DNA of 64,000 nt from contig NZ_JAGSHT010000028.1 of NCBI RefSeq assembly GCF_019947135.1, positions 22,991 through 86,990 on the forward strand, in the 5' to 3' direction. This document shows, in pieces, positions 15,918 through 24,528 of the stretch. Below the pieces are notes generated by a model. It saw nothing but the letters and a program-made list of their open reading frames with translations. It ran no database searches and was not told the origin of the DNA. Both the position numbers and the translations under genes were made by a program. This stretch comes from Occultella gossypii (GTDB lineage: Bacteria > Actinomycetota > Actinomycetes > Actinomycetales > Beutenbergiaceae). The first letter of the stretch is position 1, and each line of letters opens with the position of its first letter.

Positions 15918-16964
15918 TCAGCCGGCCGGGGCCAGCCGGATCAGAACGCCCCGGTGGTCGGTGCCCGAGACCTCCACCACGGCGCCCGCGGTCACCTCGA
16001 AGTCGGCCGGATCGATCAGGACGTGGTCGATCGTCGTGCCGAGCAGGGCGGGCATCCGCACCGGGTACGTGGCCATGCCACCGATCCCGGCGAGAACCGA
16101 CGCGTCGACGCAGGGCGCGAGGGGTCGCATCGAGGCGTGGTCGAGGGTGGCGTTGAAGTCACCCGCGACGATGCCGCCGGGCGTCTGCGCGCACAGTGGC
16201 GCGACGGCCGACACCTCGTCCCGCCAGTTCTGCAGAGCCTGTGGACGCGCGATCGCCGTGCGGATCCCCGGCGGCGACCGGGGGTGCACGGCCGTGATGG
16301 GCGGGCCGTCCCCGTTCACCGGAACGATCCGCAGCACGCTCCGCTCCGTGGACGCGATCTCCTCGTACTCACCCATCCGCTCACTCACGAGGATGCCTGT
16401 GCCGTCCGGCTGGGACAGGCCGCGGGTGCCCGCGAACACCTCGAACCGTTGCCCCTCGGCGGCGAGCTCCGCCGCGATCTCCTCGAGCACGTCCGCACCG
16501 GACTCCGGCAGCACCAGCACGTCCACGCCCGCCTCGCGGACGAGGGCCACGAGCTCCGCGGTGTCCGAGGCCCCACCACGCACGTTCAGGTTCAGGATCG
16601 TGATCTCGTCCGCGGCCTCCGTCGCGGCCACCGGCACCTCCCCGGCGCTCAGCCCGCGCGAGGCCAGCACGGCGCCGTGCCCCACCGCGGCCAGCGCGAA
16701 AATGACGACGGCGCTGATCAGCCTCGGCGCGCCCCCGCGCCAGCGGTGGACACCGGCCGCGAGCAGCCCGGTGAGGATCGCGGCGACCACGAACCCCAGG
16801 ACCAGCCACGGCCGCAGGGCGATGAACTGTGTCGCCCCGTTCACCGTGGACAGGTTCACCCCCGCCCCGCCGATCCGCGCCGGGTCCAGGGTGGCCGCGA
16901 CAGCGAGCGTGAGGAGGGCGACGGCGATCCACCCGAGAATGCGCATGGCTCGATGATCGGGCAC
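15918..16964 (-). CDS. Membrane-anchored endonuclease/exonuclease/phosphatase-family protein
   Basis: The 348-residue protein has three membrane segments in the first 105 residues (IAVALLTLAVAATL, LVLGFVVAAILTGLLA, LISAVVIFALAAVGHG) and then an endonuclease/exonuclease/phosphatase fold facing outside. Catalytic-fold marks are ILNLNVRGG, VLVLPESGADV, VAGDFNATLDH, GTTIDHVLI and GTDHRGVLI. The activity could be nuclease, phosphatase or phosphodiesterase. The family VanX-independent 'EEP membrane' proteins in actinobacteria are uncharacterised. A GTG at 16964 gives the longest form; the ATG at 16946 (MRILGW) is equally possible and begins just before the first membrane helix. Confidence 0.85.
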   Translation of the reverse strand: MPDHRAMRILGWIAVALLTLAVAATLDPARIGGAGVNLSTVNGATQFIALRPWLVLGFVVAAILTGLLAAGVHRWRGGAPRLISAVVIFALAAVGHGAVLASRGLSAGEVPVAATEAADEITILNLNVRGGASDTAELVALVREAGVDVLVLPESGADVLEEIAAELAAEGQRFEVFAGTRGLSQPDGTGILVSERMGEYEEIASTERSVLRIVPVNGDGPPITAVHPRSPPGIRTAIARPQALQNWRDEVSAVAPLCAQTPGGIVAGDFNATLDHASMRPLAPCVDASVLAGIGGMATYPVRMPALLGTTIDHVLIDPADFEVTAGAVVEVSGTDHRGVLIRLAPAG

Positions 16965-17082
16965 GGCGAGGCACCCCCGGGCGCGAATGCACGGATCGCC
17001 CGCAGACCTTCACGCGACCCGACCAATCACTGCGCGCCCGCCGAGCCCTCAGCCCCGGAGCGTCAGGGCCGAACCGCCACGC

Positions 17083-18363
17083 CTACGGTCGGGCTGGCTC
17101 CACCTGCTCGTCGAGCTCGGCGAGCACCGGCGCCGGCACGGCGCCCACACCCGCGCTCGCCCAGCCGCGCCGGACCGCGAGCAGCAGTACCCCGGAGATG
17201 GTGATGACGCCGAACATCACCCCGGCCATCGCCGTCGGGCCGCCGCCGAGGAGGCTGCTCACGGGGGAGATCAACGCACCCATCACAAAGCCCATCGCGC
17301 CGTTGAGGGCGGCCGCGGAGCCGGCCCGGTGGCCGTTGTGCTCCAGCACGATCGCGGGCACGGACGGCATCACGAAACCAACGGTGCCCAGCGTCGGGAT
17401 GAGCAGCGCCAGGAGCGGGAGCAGACCGGAACCGTGCGCCGAGACGGTCGAGGCCACCAAGAACATCGCGAGCGAGAGCACCCAACCGGAAGCGATCGCC
17501 GTCGTCACGATCCGTTCCGGTCGGAACCGGGTGACCAGGGCGCCGTTGACCTGCGACCCGATCGTCACGGCGAGCGCGCCGGCGCCGAAGATGTACCCGA
17601 ACTCGCTGGCGCTCAGCGCGAAGCCCTCCTGGAACACGAACGTCGAGGACGCCACGTAGGCGAACATCGCACCCATGTAGAACGCGCCCATCAGCACCAC
17701 ACCGATGAAGGACCAGTCGGTGACGAGGGACCGGTAGGAGGCAAGGGCGGCGCGGGTCCCGCCCGTGCGGCGGGATTCGCGGGGCAGGCTCTCCTTCAGG
17801 AAGAAGGCGGCCAGCATGAACAGCAGGACCCCGAACACCGCGAGCACGCCGAACATCGTGCGCCACGACCCGAACCGCAGGATCTGTGCGCCGATCGTGG
17901 GCGCGAGGATCGGCGCGACACCCACCACGAGCATCAGTCGGGAGATCACTCGGCTCATCCCGATCCCGGAGTAGGAGTCACGGACCACGGCCATGGCGAG
18001 CACCATGCCCGCCGCGCCGCTGAGCCCCTGCACCACGCGCGCCACGGTGAGCAGTTCGATCGAGTCCACGCCGATGATGGCGACCGACGTCACGACGTAC
18101 ACCGCCAGTGCGATCAGCAGCGGCCGCCGTCGCCCATAGGCGTCCGAGAGCGAGCCGAGCAGCAACTGACCGACCGCGAGCCCGGCCAGAGTGGCGGTCA
18201 TGGTCAGCTGCACCCGCGCGTCGGTGGTGCCCAGGTCGGTCACGATCTGGGGGAAGGCGGCGAGGTAGAGGTCGATCGTGAGCGGGCCGACGGCCGTCAA
18301 CGCAGCCAGCAGCAGCACGAAGGAAGCACTGATCCGCTCGCGGGTCGGCGCGGGGAGGGTCAT
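17083..18363 (-). CDS. Bcr/CflA-family drug-resistance MFS transporter
   Basis: The 426-residue transporter has 12 hydrophobic helices. Helix 1 carries TAVGPLTIDLYLAAFPQI, the hallmark of Bcr/CflA multidrug antiporters, and the loop after helix 2 has the MFS motif GSLSDAYGRRRPLL. A proton-driven export of small drugs or metabolites across the cytoplasmic membrane is expected. The frame is open to a TTG at 18411, but the ATG at 18361-18363 gives a start typical of the family. A perfect 12-base palindrome lies directly before that ATG. It follows the LacI gene by 72 bases on the same strand and may be the last gene of the sugar operon or separately controlled. Confidence 0.88.
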   Translation of the reverse strand: MTLPAPTRERISASFVLLLAALTAVGPLTIDLYLAAFPQIVTDLGTTDARVQLTMTATLAGLAVGQLLLGSLSDAYGRRRPLLIALAVYVVTSVAIIGVDSIELLTVARVVQGLSGAAGMVLAMAVVRDSYSGIGMSRVISRLMLVVGVAPILAPTIGAQILRFGSWRTMFGVLAVFGVLLFMLAAFFLKESLPRESRRTGGTRAALASYRSLVTDWSFIGVVLMGAFYMGAMFAYVASSTFVFQEGFALSASEFGYIFGAGALAVTIGSQVNGALVTRFRPERIVTTAIASGWVLSLAMFLVASTVSAHGSGLLPLLALLIPTLGTVGFVMPSVPAIVLEHNGHRAGSAAALNGAMGFVMGALISPVSSLLGGGPTAMAGVMFGVITISGVLLLAVRRGWASAGVGAVPAPVLAELDEQVEPARP

Positions 18364-18364
18364 G

Positions 18365-18376
18365 CGTTGCGCAACG
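18365..18376 (-). promoter_or_regulatory. Perfect 12-base palindrome before the Bcr/CflA gene
   Basis: CGTTGCGCAACG occupies the place of the ribosome binding site, two bases from the ATG. The same half-site GTTGC/GCAAC, in the opposite order, occurs in the operators at 26826-26867. It could be an operator or a small hairpin that hides the start. Confidence 0.35.
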
Positions 18377-18435
18377 GGCCCGTGCGTGGTGTTTGTTCCC
18401 GCTCCGGGCAACGTCCCACGATCCGGACGCGCCGA

Positions 18436-19425
18436 TCAGGCGGTGGACTGCCGCTCGATCACGCGTGGCAGCGGCGCTGTGATGGTGCGCGATTCCACGG
18501 TCTCGCCGGTCAGCGCGGCATGCATCAGCTCGACCCCCACCCGGCCGAGCTCGTAGAGCGGCATCTCCAGCGTGGTCAGGCTCGGTCGCAGGTCCGCGGC
18601 GATCGAGATCTCGTGGTAGCCGATCACGGCCAGGTCGTCCGGTACCTTCAGCCCGGCGTCGCTCGCCGCGGCGAGGACCCCGACGGCGGTGGTCGCGTTG
18701 TTCACGAGCACGGCCGTCGGGCGCGGGTCGAGCGTGAGCAACGTCGGGAACGTCTCGTACCCGTCGTGCGTGCCCTGCTCGCCGTGGATGACGTAGGCGT
18801 CGGGTGACGGCAGACCCGCCTCACGCAGCGCCCTGCGGTATCCGTCGACCCGCTCGTACTGGTAGACCGTCTGGCCGAGATAGGCGATCCGCTCGTGGCC
18901 CTTGTCGATGAGGTGCTGGGTCGCCACATGCGCGCCGAGCTCATCCTGGACCGCGACCCAGTGGTCCCGTTCCGAGATCCCGTCCAGGATGACGATCGGT
19001 GCACCGCCCGCCCGGATCTCCGCGAGCAGCCCGGGGCTCATCGTGCTCGCCGGCCGGATCAGGGTGCCATCCACCTGCCCTCCGCCGACGAGCCGTTGCA
19101 GCATCAGCGAACCGGAGGTGACCCGGACCCCGTCGCCGAGCAGCACGCTGTACCCGTGCGCGTCCGCAGCGTCGTAGATGCCGTCGACAAGCCGGTGGTA
19201 GACGGGATTCTCCAGTTTCGGCAGGACCATCGCGAGCACGCCCGTGCGCTGCAGGCGCAGCGCACGGGCGGCGTGATTGGGCACGTACCCGGCCTCGTCG
19301 ACCGCCCGCTGCACCCGCTCGCGGGTGGAATCGGAGACCCGCACGTGCTTGCTGCCGTGCAGGACTGCGGACACCACGGACGGGGACACGCCCACGGCCG
19401 CCGCGATCGACTTCACCGTTGCCAT
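18436..19425 (-). CDS. LacI-family transcriptional regulator
   Basis: The 329-residue regulator has an N-terminal HTH (VKSIAAAVGVSPSVVSAVLHGSKHVRVSDSTRERVQRAVDEAGYVPNHAARALR) with the hinge that binds the DNA minor groove, then a periplasmic-binding-protein-like sugar domain (LAMVLPKLENPVYHRLVDGIYDAADAHGYSVLLGD and so on). It probably represses the sugar locus until an oligosaccharide product binds. The gene lies inside that locus, after the binding-protein gene, with a 21-base gap. Two LacI-type operators at 26826-26867, at the head of the locus, are its likely targets. The ligand is unknown. Confidence 0.93.
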   Translation of the reverse strand: MATVKSIAAAVGVSPSVVSAVLHGSKHVRVSDSTRERVQRAVDEAGYVPNHAARALRLQRTGVLAMVLPKLENPVYHRLVDGIYDAADAHGYSVLLGDGVRVTSGSLMLQRLVGGGQVDGTLIRPASTMSPGLLAEIRAGGAPIVILDGISERDHWVAVQDELGAHVATQHLIDKGHERIAYLGQTVYQYERVDGYRRALREAGLPSPDAYVIHGEQGTHDGYETFPTLLTLDPRPTAVLVNNATTAVGVLAAASDAGLKVPDDLAVIGYHEISIAADLRPSLTTLEMPLYELGRVGVELMHAALTGETVESRTITAPLPRVIERQSTA

Positions 19426-19446
19426 CTTCGGATCCTAGGCTGCCGC

Positions 19447-21078
19447 TCAGGCCTGCGCGGCGAACGCCGCCTCGTACTCGTCCTTGAGGCTGTTGCCCAC
19501 CTCGAGCATGTAATCCTCCACGGCGGTGGACCAGGAGCTGACCGGCTGCCGGCCGGCCAGGATCTCGTTGCGGGCGTCGCCGAGGGCGGTGGCGGCGGTG
19601 GCTCCGGCGGTGACCGCGGTCTCCGAGTAGAGCCCCGTGGTCGGGTCCGGGACGATCAGCGGCGAGGCCTTCGCCATGAACTCGAACTGCTGGTCGACGG
19701 CGTCCGGGTTGCCCGGTTCGTAGAGCACCGACGGCGGCTCGGAGAGGTAGCGAAGCGGGAGCGTGGTCTCGGCGGCGCCGAGGCTGGTCAGGACCGGGTC
19801 CGATCCCTCGAGCGTGTAGTTGACACCCTCCACCCCGAACTTGCGGGCGAGGAACTCGGTGCTGCCGAACGGGGACGCGAGCCAGTTCAGGATCCGCAGG
19901 AGCTCTGCGATCCGCTCCGGGTCGTCGGTCGGCTTGAACGCCATGAAGCCGGCAGAGAAGCCACTGCCGCCACGGACGCTGTCGCCCCCGTCCCGGCCCG
20001 GGGCGACCTGGCCGGTCATCTGGAACCCCTCGATGCCGGCACCGGCCACGAAGAACTTCGACCAGCCGGCATACCCGCCGTACGCGAAGCAGGTGGTGCC
20101 GTTGTTGACCCACTCGTTGCGTTCGGTGTTCTGCACGGCGGCCGAGTCGGGGTGGAACAGGCCGGCCTCGATCATGGCGACCGTGTCCGCGAGGGCCTGC
20201 TCGTAGGCCGGCGAGGCCTGGGCGTAGGAGAACTCGCCGTTCTCCTCGACCCACTGGTTCCCGACGCCGTTCATCTGGGCCACGTGGCTGAGGAGGCCGC
20301 CGGGGTCGCCGAAGGCCCACTGGCTCTTGCTCGCGTCCGTGAGCGTGGTTGCCATCTCCACGAATTCCTCGTAGTTGGCGGGCTCGGTGTTCGCGCCACG
20401 CTCGATGAGCAGGTCGTTGCGGGTGTAGAGCACGCCTCCGATCGGTGAGCGCGGGATCGGCACGCCCCAGATGGCGTTGTCGAAGATCGCGGTCCGCCAG
20501 GTGCCCTCCGGGATGGCCGCGAGCGCCGGGTAGTCCAGCACCGCGTCACCGGAGAGGTGCTCGGTGAGGTCCGCGAACGTGGCCGCGAGCATCGCCGGCA
20601 TCTGCTGCTGCACCGTGCGGATGTTGATCATGTCCGGCAGGTCACCGCCGGCGATGGTGGTGGCGAACTTCGCGTCGTAGTCGGCGGAAGGGCTGTAGGT
20701 GATGCCGAGGTCCACACCGAGCAGGGAGTTGATGTTCTGCCAGTGCTGGTTGTTGGACAGTTCCGGCGCGATCGGGTCGTAGGTGTAGGTCATCGCCGTG
20801 ATCGACGAGCCGGCGCCGGGTGTCTCGGTGGTGGCCGCGGTCGGGCTGGCCGGGTACGTGTAGTAACCGGGCAGTGAGAACTCCGCGTCCGAGGGCAGAT
20901 CGGGTGCGGCCACCTCGAACGCCTGGTAGGTGGGGAGCACGGTCGAGGCGTCGGGGGTGGCCCCGCCGCTCGTGCCGCCGCCCTGGGGTGGTGCCGAGCC
21001 GTCGGGGCCGCAGGCGCTCAGTGCGCCGACGCCGGCGAGGGCGGTAAGGCCGAGGAAACTCCGTCGATCGATCTTCAT
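19447..21078 (-). CDS. Extracellular solute-binding lipoprotein, sugar ABC transporter (LipO-like)
   Basis: The 543-residue protein captures a carbohydrate outside the cell and delivers it to the two permeases encoded upstream. Its signal has both a twin-arginine motif (DRRSFLG, residues 4-10) and a lipobox (LSAC, Cys-23), so it is probably exported folded by Tat and then lipid-anchored. The mature part has segments such as GVPIPRSPIGGVLYTRNDLL and TDDPERIAELLRILNWLASPFGS, typical of the large CUT1 binding proteins paired with LplB/YtcP-type permeases. The ATG at 21076-21078 has a GAGGTG ribosome binding site. No dedicated ATPase gene is nearby, so a shared one (MsiK-like) is likely. Confidence 0.9.
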   Translation of the reverse strand: MKIDRRSFLGLTALAGVGALSACGPDGSAPPQGGGTSGGATPDASTVLPTYQAFEVAAPDLPSDAEFSLPGYYTYPASPTAATTETPGAGSSITAMTYTYDPIAPELSNNQHWQNINSLLGVDLGITYSPSADYDAKFATTIAGGDLPDMINIRTVQQQMPAMLAATFADLTEHLSGDAVLDYPALAAIPEGTWRTAIFDNAIWGVPIPRSPIGGVLYTRNDLLIERGANTEPANYEEFVEMATTLTDASKSQWAFGDPGGLLSHVAQMNGVGNQWVEENGEFSYAQASPAYEQALADTVAMIEAGLFHPDSAAVQNTERNEWVNNGTTCFAYGGYAGWSKFFVAGAGIEGFQMTGQVAPGRDGGDSVRGGSGFSAGFMAFKPTDDPERIAELLRILNWLASPFGSTEFLARKFGVEGVNYTLEGSDPVLTSLGAAETTLPLRYLSEPPSVLYEPGNPDAVDQQFEFMAKASPLIVPDPTTGLYSETAVTAGATAATALGDARNEILAGRQPVSSWSTAVEDYMLEVGNSLKDEYEAAFAAQA

Positions 21079-21152
21079 TGTCGTTTCACCTCTCTGTGAC
21101 AACGGTGATGCATGGGTTGGGGGTTGGTTGAGCTGGGGGTGGGTGGAACTGG

Positions 21153-22058
21153 TCAGCCCTTCACGCCGCCGATGAGCAGGCCCTTGGTGAAGTGCTTCTG
21201 GATGAACGGGTAGACGATCAGCATCGGCAGCACCGAGATGAGCAGGATCGCCATCTGGATCGCGACCTGTGGGGGCAGGGACGATCCCTCCATGGCGAGG
21301 TCGTCCACCCCCATCGGGGTCTCGTTGACGACGTAGGTGCGCAGCACGAGCTGGAGCGGCCACTTCTCCGGCGAGTTGATGTAGAGCAGCGCGTTGAAGA
21401 AGCTGTTCCAGTAGGCGACCGCGTAGAACAGCGCGATGACGGCGATCACCGCCTTGGACAGCGGCAGCACGATCCGGGTCAGCACCAGGAACTCGCCGGC
21501 GCCGTCGATCTTCGCGCTCTCCATGAGCTCCGCGGGCAGGTCGAGGAAGAACTCCCGCATCACGATCACGTTGAACGCATTGATCAGCACCGGAAGGATC
21601 AGCGCCCAGTAGCTGTCGATCAGCCCGAGCTGCTTGACCACCAAGTACATCGGGATCATCCCGGGGCTGAACAGCAGCGTGAACAGCACGGCGAGCAGCA
21701 TCGGCTTCTGGGCGTACATCGAGGTGCGGCTGAGCGCGTACGCCAGCCCGATCGTGCACAGCACGGACAGCGCGGTGCCCACCCCGGCGATCCCGAGACT
21801 GACGATCACCGAGCGGGTCACGACACCCCCGGAGAGCACGGCCCGGTAGGCGTCGAAGGTCGGGTCGGTCACCCAGAACACGAAGCCGCCGGCCCGGGAG
21901 ATCTCCTCCTGGCTGGCCAGGGACGTCGAGATGACCGCGATGAACGGCAGGATCACCGCCAGGCAGGCCGCGCCGAGGACCACCGCCCGCCCGCCGCGTG
22001 CGATCAGGCTGGGCCGGCCGAAGACCAGGTTCGAGCGGGTCACGGTGATGTCGCTCAT
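21153..22058 (-). CDS. Carbohydrate ABC transporter permease, LplC/YtcP type
   Basis: This 301-residue inner-membrane subunit has six hydrophobic helices and the ATPase-docking EAA-like loop ELMESAKIDGAGEFLVLTRIVLPLSKAV near residues 195-222. It ends in the family-typical FIQKHFTKGLLIGGVKG. It pairs with the LplB-type permease whose stop it overlaps (ATGA), and with the binding protein downstream. The open frame runs farther upstream, but the ATG at 22056-22058, at the overlap, gives the normal length. The substrate class is oligosaccharide or polysaccharide fragments, by family. Confidence 0.93.
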   Translation of the reverse strand: MSDITVTRSNLVFGRPSLIARGGRAVVLGAACLAVILPFIAVISTSLASQEEISRAGGFVFWVTDPTFDAYRAVLSGGVVTRSVIVSLGIAGVGTALSVLCTIGLAYALSRTSMYAQKPMLLAVLFTLLFSPGMIPMYLVVKQLGLIDSYWALILPVLINAFNVIVMREFFLDLPAELMESAKIDGAGEFLVLTRIVLPLSKAVIAVIALFYAVAYWNSFFNALLYINSPEKWPLQLVLRTYVVNETPMGVDDLAMEGSSLPPQVAIQMAILLISVLPMLIVYPFIQKHFTKGLLIGGVKG

Positions 22059-23077
22059 CTCGAGTACACCCCCCGCTCCCCGAACACATGGGCGAGCTTG
22101 TTGGCGCCGAGCACAAGGACCACGCCCACCACCCCCTTCACGAGGCCGACGGCGGCCGAGGTGCCCCAGTTCCCGCCGACGATGCCGTTGTTGTAGACGT
22201 AGGTGTCGAGCACCTCGCTGGCCGCCTTGCCGACGGCGCCCTGCTGCAGGACGATCTGCTCGAATCCGACGGTGAGGGCGTCGCCGAGGCGGAGGATCAG
22301 CAGCAGGATGAACACGCTGCGGACGGCCGGCAGCGTGATGTGCCACGTCCGACGCCACGCGCCGGCACCGTCCATCGCGGCCGCCTCGTAGAGGTTCATG
22401 TCCACCCGGGACAGCGCCGCGAGGAAGATGATTGTGCCCCAGCCGGTGTCCTTCCAGATGACCTGGGAGGTGATCAGGAGCTTGAACAGTTCCGGCACCC
22501 CGATGATCGAGAACGTGGCCATGTCATGTTCCCGGAAGAACGTGTTCAGCATCCCGGCATTGCCGAGGACCTGCTGGAACAGCGCCACCACGATCACCCA
22601 GGACAGGAAGTGCGGCAGGTAGAGCACGGACTGGACGCCCCGTTTGACCCGCTCGCTGAGCACGGAGTTCAGCAGCAGGGCCAGGGCGAGGGGCAGCGGG
22701 AACACGAACAGGACCTGGATCAGCGTGATGATCAGCGTGTTCGCGAGCGCGTTCAGGAACCTCGGATCGCCGTTGAAGATGACGTCGAAGTTGTCCAGGC
22801 CGACCCACTCGCTCTGGGAGATCCCGAGGAAGGGTTGGAAGTTCTGGAACGCGATGACGTTCCCGAGCAACGGGAAGTAGTGGAAGATCGCCACCACCGC
22901 CATGCCCGGAAGCGCGAGCAGGAGCAGCATCCGGTCCCGCTTGATCCGGGCCAGGGCGGTCCGGTTCGCGTTGGGCGACGGCCGTTTGGGCTTGCCCGTC
23001 GCGGATCCTGGCGAACGCGGTCCCCGCGTCCGGTTCGGTCCGGACGCCTTCGCCCGGTCCTTGATGGTCTCGGTCAT
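22055..23077 (-). CDS. Carbohydrate ABC transporter permease, LplB type
   Basis: The 340-residue partner permease starts with a 45-residue basic cytoplasmic tail (KPKRPSPNANRTALARIKRDR), then has six helices, beginning MLLLLALPGMAVVAIFHYFPLLGNVIAFQNF, which is the LplB signature. Its coupling loop is MNLYEAAAMDGAGAWRRTWHITLPAVRS. Together with the LplC-type protein it forms the membrane pore. The ATG directly follows the stop codon of the pyruvyl transferase-family gene (TAG then ATG) and has a GGAGGTG ribosome binding site inside that gene, so expression is coupled. Such permease pairs act in uptake of complex sugars in actinobacteria and Bacillota. Confidence 0.93.
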   Translation of the reverse strand: MTETIKDRAKASGPNRTRGPRSPGSATGKPKRPSPNANRTALARIKRDRMLLLLALPGMAVVAIFHYFPLLGNVIAFQNFQPFLGISQSEWVGLDNFDVIFNGDPRFLNALANTLIITLIQVLFVFPLPLALALLLNSVLSERVKRGVQSVLYLPHFLSWVIVVALFQQVLGNAGMLNTFFREHDMATFSIIGVPELFKLLITSQVIWKDTGWGTIIFLAALSRVDMNLYEAAAMDGAGAWRRTWHITLPAVRSVFILLLILRLGDALTVGFEQIVLQQGAVGKAASEVLDTYVYNNGIVGGNWGTSAAVGLVKGVVGVVLVLGANKLAHVFGERGVYSR

Positions 23078-24412
23078 CTACACACCTCCGACGGATACTT
23101 CGGACATCGCCTCGCCGATGCCGGCGGCCGGGCCGCCGTCGGTCTCAACACGCCCGACGGCGGTCCGCGCCATCTGCGCGAGGCGTTCGGTGGCCGCGGC
23201 GTGGGTGGCCACGACCCGCTCGGCCGGGCGGGTACCGCGGGTTGCGGCGATCTCGTCGAGCAGCCCGGCGAGCCGCGCCGTGGCGTCCTTGGCCTCGATC
23301 TCGACGACCGTCTCGCCCACCCCGAGGTCGGCGTACATCCGGCCCTTGATCGTCTCGGTGGGCTGGCGCAGGTAGATCGCGGGGGTCCCGACGGTGGTGG
23401 CCAGGATCGGGGAGTGGCAGTCCATGGTCAGCACGCCCGCGGCCCGGGCGTAGACGGCCGTGGCCGTGGGCAGGTCCCAGTAGTCGGCCAGCACCCGCAC
23501 GTGCGGAGCCACGTCGCCCGGGAGGATCCGGGGGAAGTACTCCGCGGCCAGGTCGACGGCGTAGCTCATCTCGGGTCCGACGAGCACCGGAGTGCCGGTG
23601 CTGCGTACCCAGTGCGTGATCGCCCCGGCCAGGACCGCCAGGTCCGCGGGGTCGTGTGCGGCGTTGACCGCTTCCCGGTAGTGGTGCGTCCGGGCAGCCG
23701 GGATGTCGTAGATGCGGTGGTAGGGCGCGAACCGGGACCGCGGCACGGCCACCAGGAACTCCCCATGGGTCAGCCGGTACTCGGCGAGCAGGGCGTCGGC
23801 CGCGGCGTCGTCGAGAAGGTCGTGCGCGAATGTGGCGTCCGGTCCCCACTCGAGGAGCGGGCCGGTGACCTGCTGCCGGGTGAGGTAGTCGAGGGTGAGG
23901 CTGTCCCGGCAGTAGAGGAACTCGGCGCCGGCGAACAGGTCCCGGTCCCGCTCGGAGAGGTAGTCGCCGGGGAGCGCCGCAACCTGGGTCGCGGCCTGGT
24001 CCAGCGTGCTCGGGGTCTCCGGGCCGAACGGGTCATGGGTGATCCCGAAGAACCCGTACGGGCGACCGGTGGCCTGCCAGGCACGCATGTCGTCGCCGGC
24101 CACGAGACCGGCGGCCGAGCCGTGCACCAGGATGTCCGCCTCGGCCCAGGCCTCGGCGAGCTCCGGCGTGGTGGGCCGCCCGGCGGCGTCCAGGTCGCCG
24201 TCGACGATCCGCACCCGCGGCTGCCGCTCGGCGAACATCCGGCGTTCTCGCTCGCCCAGCCGGCACGGCCAGAGCGTCACCTCCACGTCGTCACCCTGAG
24301 CATGCAGCACACCGATCGCGCCGGGCGAGTGGGCGACGTCGCCGATGTTGGCGGTGGCCCAGGAGGAGCGGAGCAGGATCCGGCGGGGTCGTCCGGGTGA
24401 GGGGTGTGGCAC
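23078..24412 (-). CDS. Polysaccharide pyruvyl transferase-family protein
   Basis: The 444-residue protein has the features of the PS_pyruv_trans family: an N-terminal RILLRSSWATANIGDVAHSPG, a central AGAEFLYCRDSLTLDYL, and the late VYARAAGVLTMDCHSPILATTVGTPAIYL, which binds the donor in this GT-B-like fold. Known members add pyruvate ketals from phosphoenolpyruvate to cell-wall sugars. Here the gene sits in an uptake operon without glycosyltransferases, directly before the permeases (stop and start adjoin). Its role may therefore be different, perhaps acting on the imported sugar. The GTG start has a GGAG box 6 bases upstream. Confidence 0.75.
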   Translation of the reverse strand: MPHPSPGRPRRILLRSSWATANIGDVAHSPGAIGVLHAQGDDVEVTLWPCRLGERERRMFAERQPRVRIVDGDLDAAGRPTTPELAEAWAEADILVHGSAAGLVAGDDMRAWQATGRPYGFFGITHDPFGPETPSTLDQAATQVAALPGDYLSERDRDLFAGAEFLYCRDSLTLDYLTRQQVTGPLLEWGPDATFAHDLLDDAAADALLAEYRLTHGEFLVAVPRSRFAPYHRIYDIPAARTHHYREAVNAAHDPADLAVLAGAITHWVRSTGTPVLVGPEMSYAVDLAAEYFPRILPGDVAPHVRVLADYWDLPTATAVYARAAGVLTMDCHSPILATTVGTPAIYLRQPTETIKGRMYADLGVGETVVEIEAKDATARLAGLLDEIAATRGTRPAERVVATHAAATERLAQMARTAVGRVETDGGPAAGIGEAMSEVSVGGV

Positions 24413-24528
24413 GGGTTCTCCAGGTGTCGGGGAATTGTTCGGCTCGGCGGAGGGTATCCGGCGGGCCGGGTCAGGAGCGGGCGTCAGGTGTCTCGGTCAG
24501 GGGCTGTCTGGTCGGTGCGGAGCCGGCG

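Noticed and set aside
24413..24528. A small gene or operator in the gap before the pyruvyl transferase-family gene
   Set aside because: The 116 bases show no start with a ribosome binding site, no palindrome and no conserved motif. It is probably just spacer.
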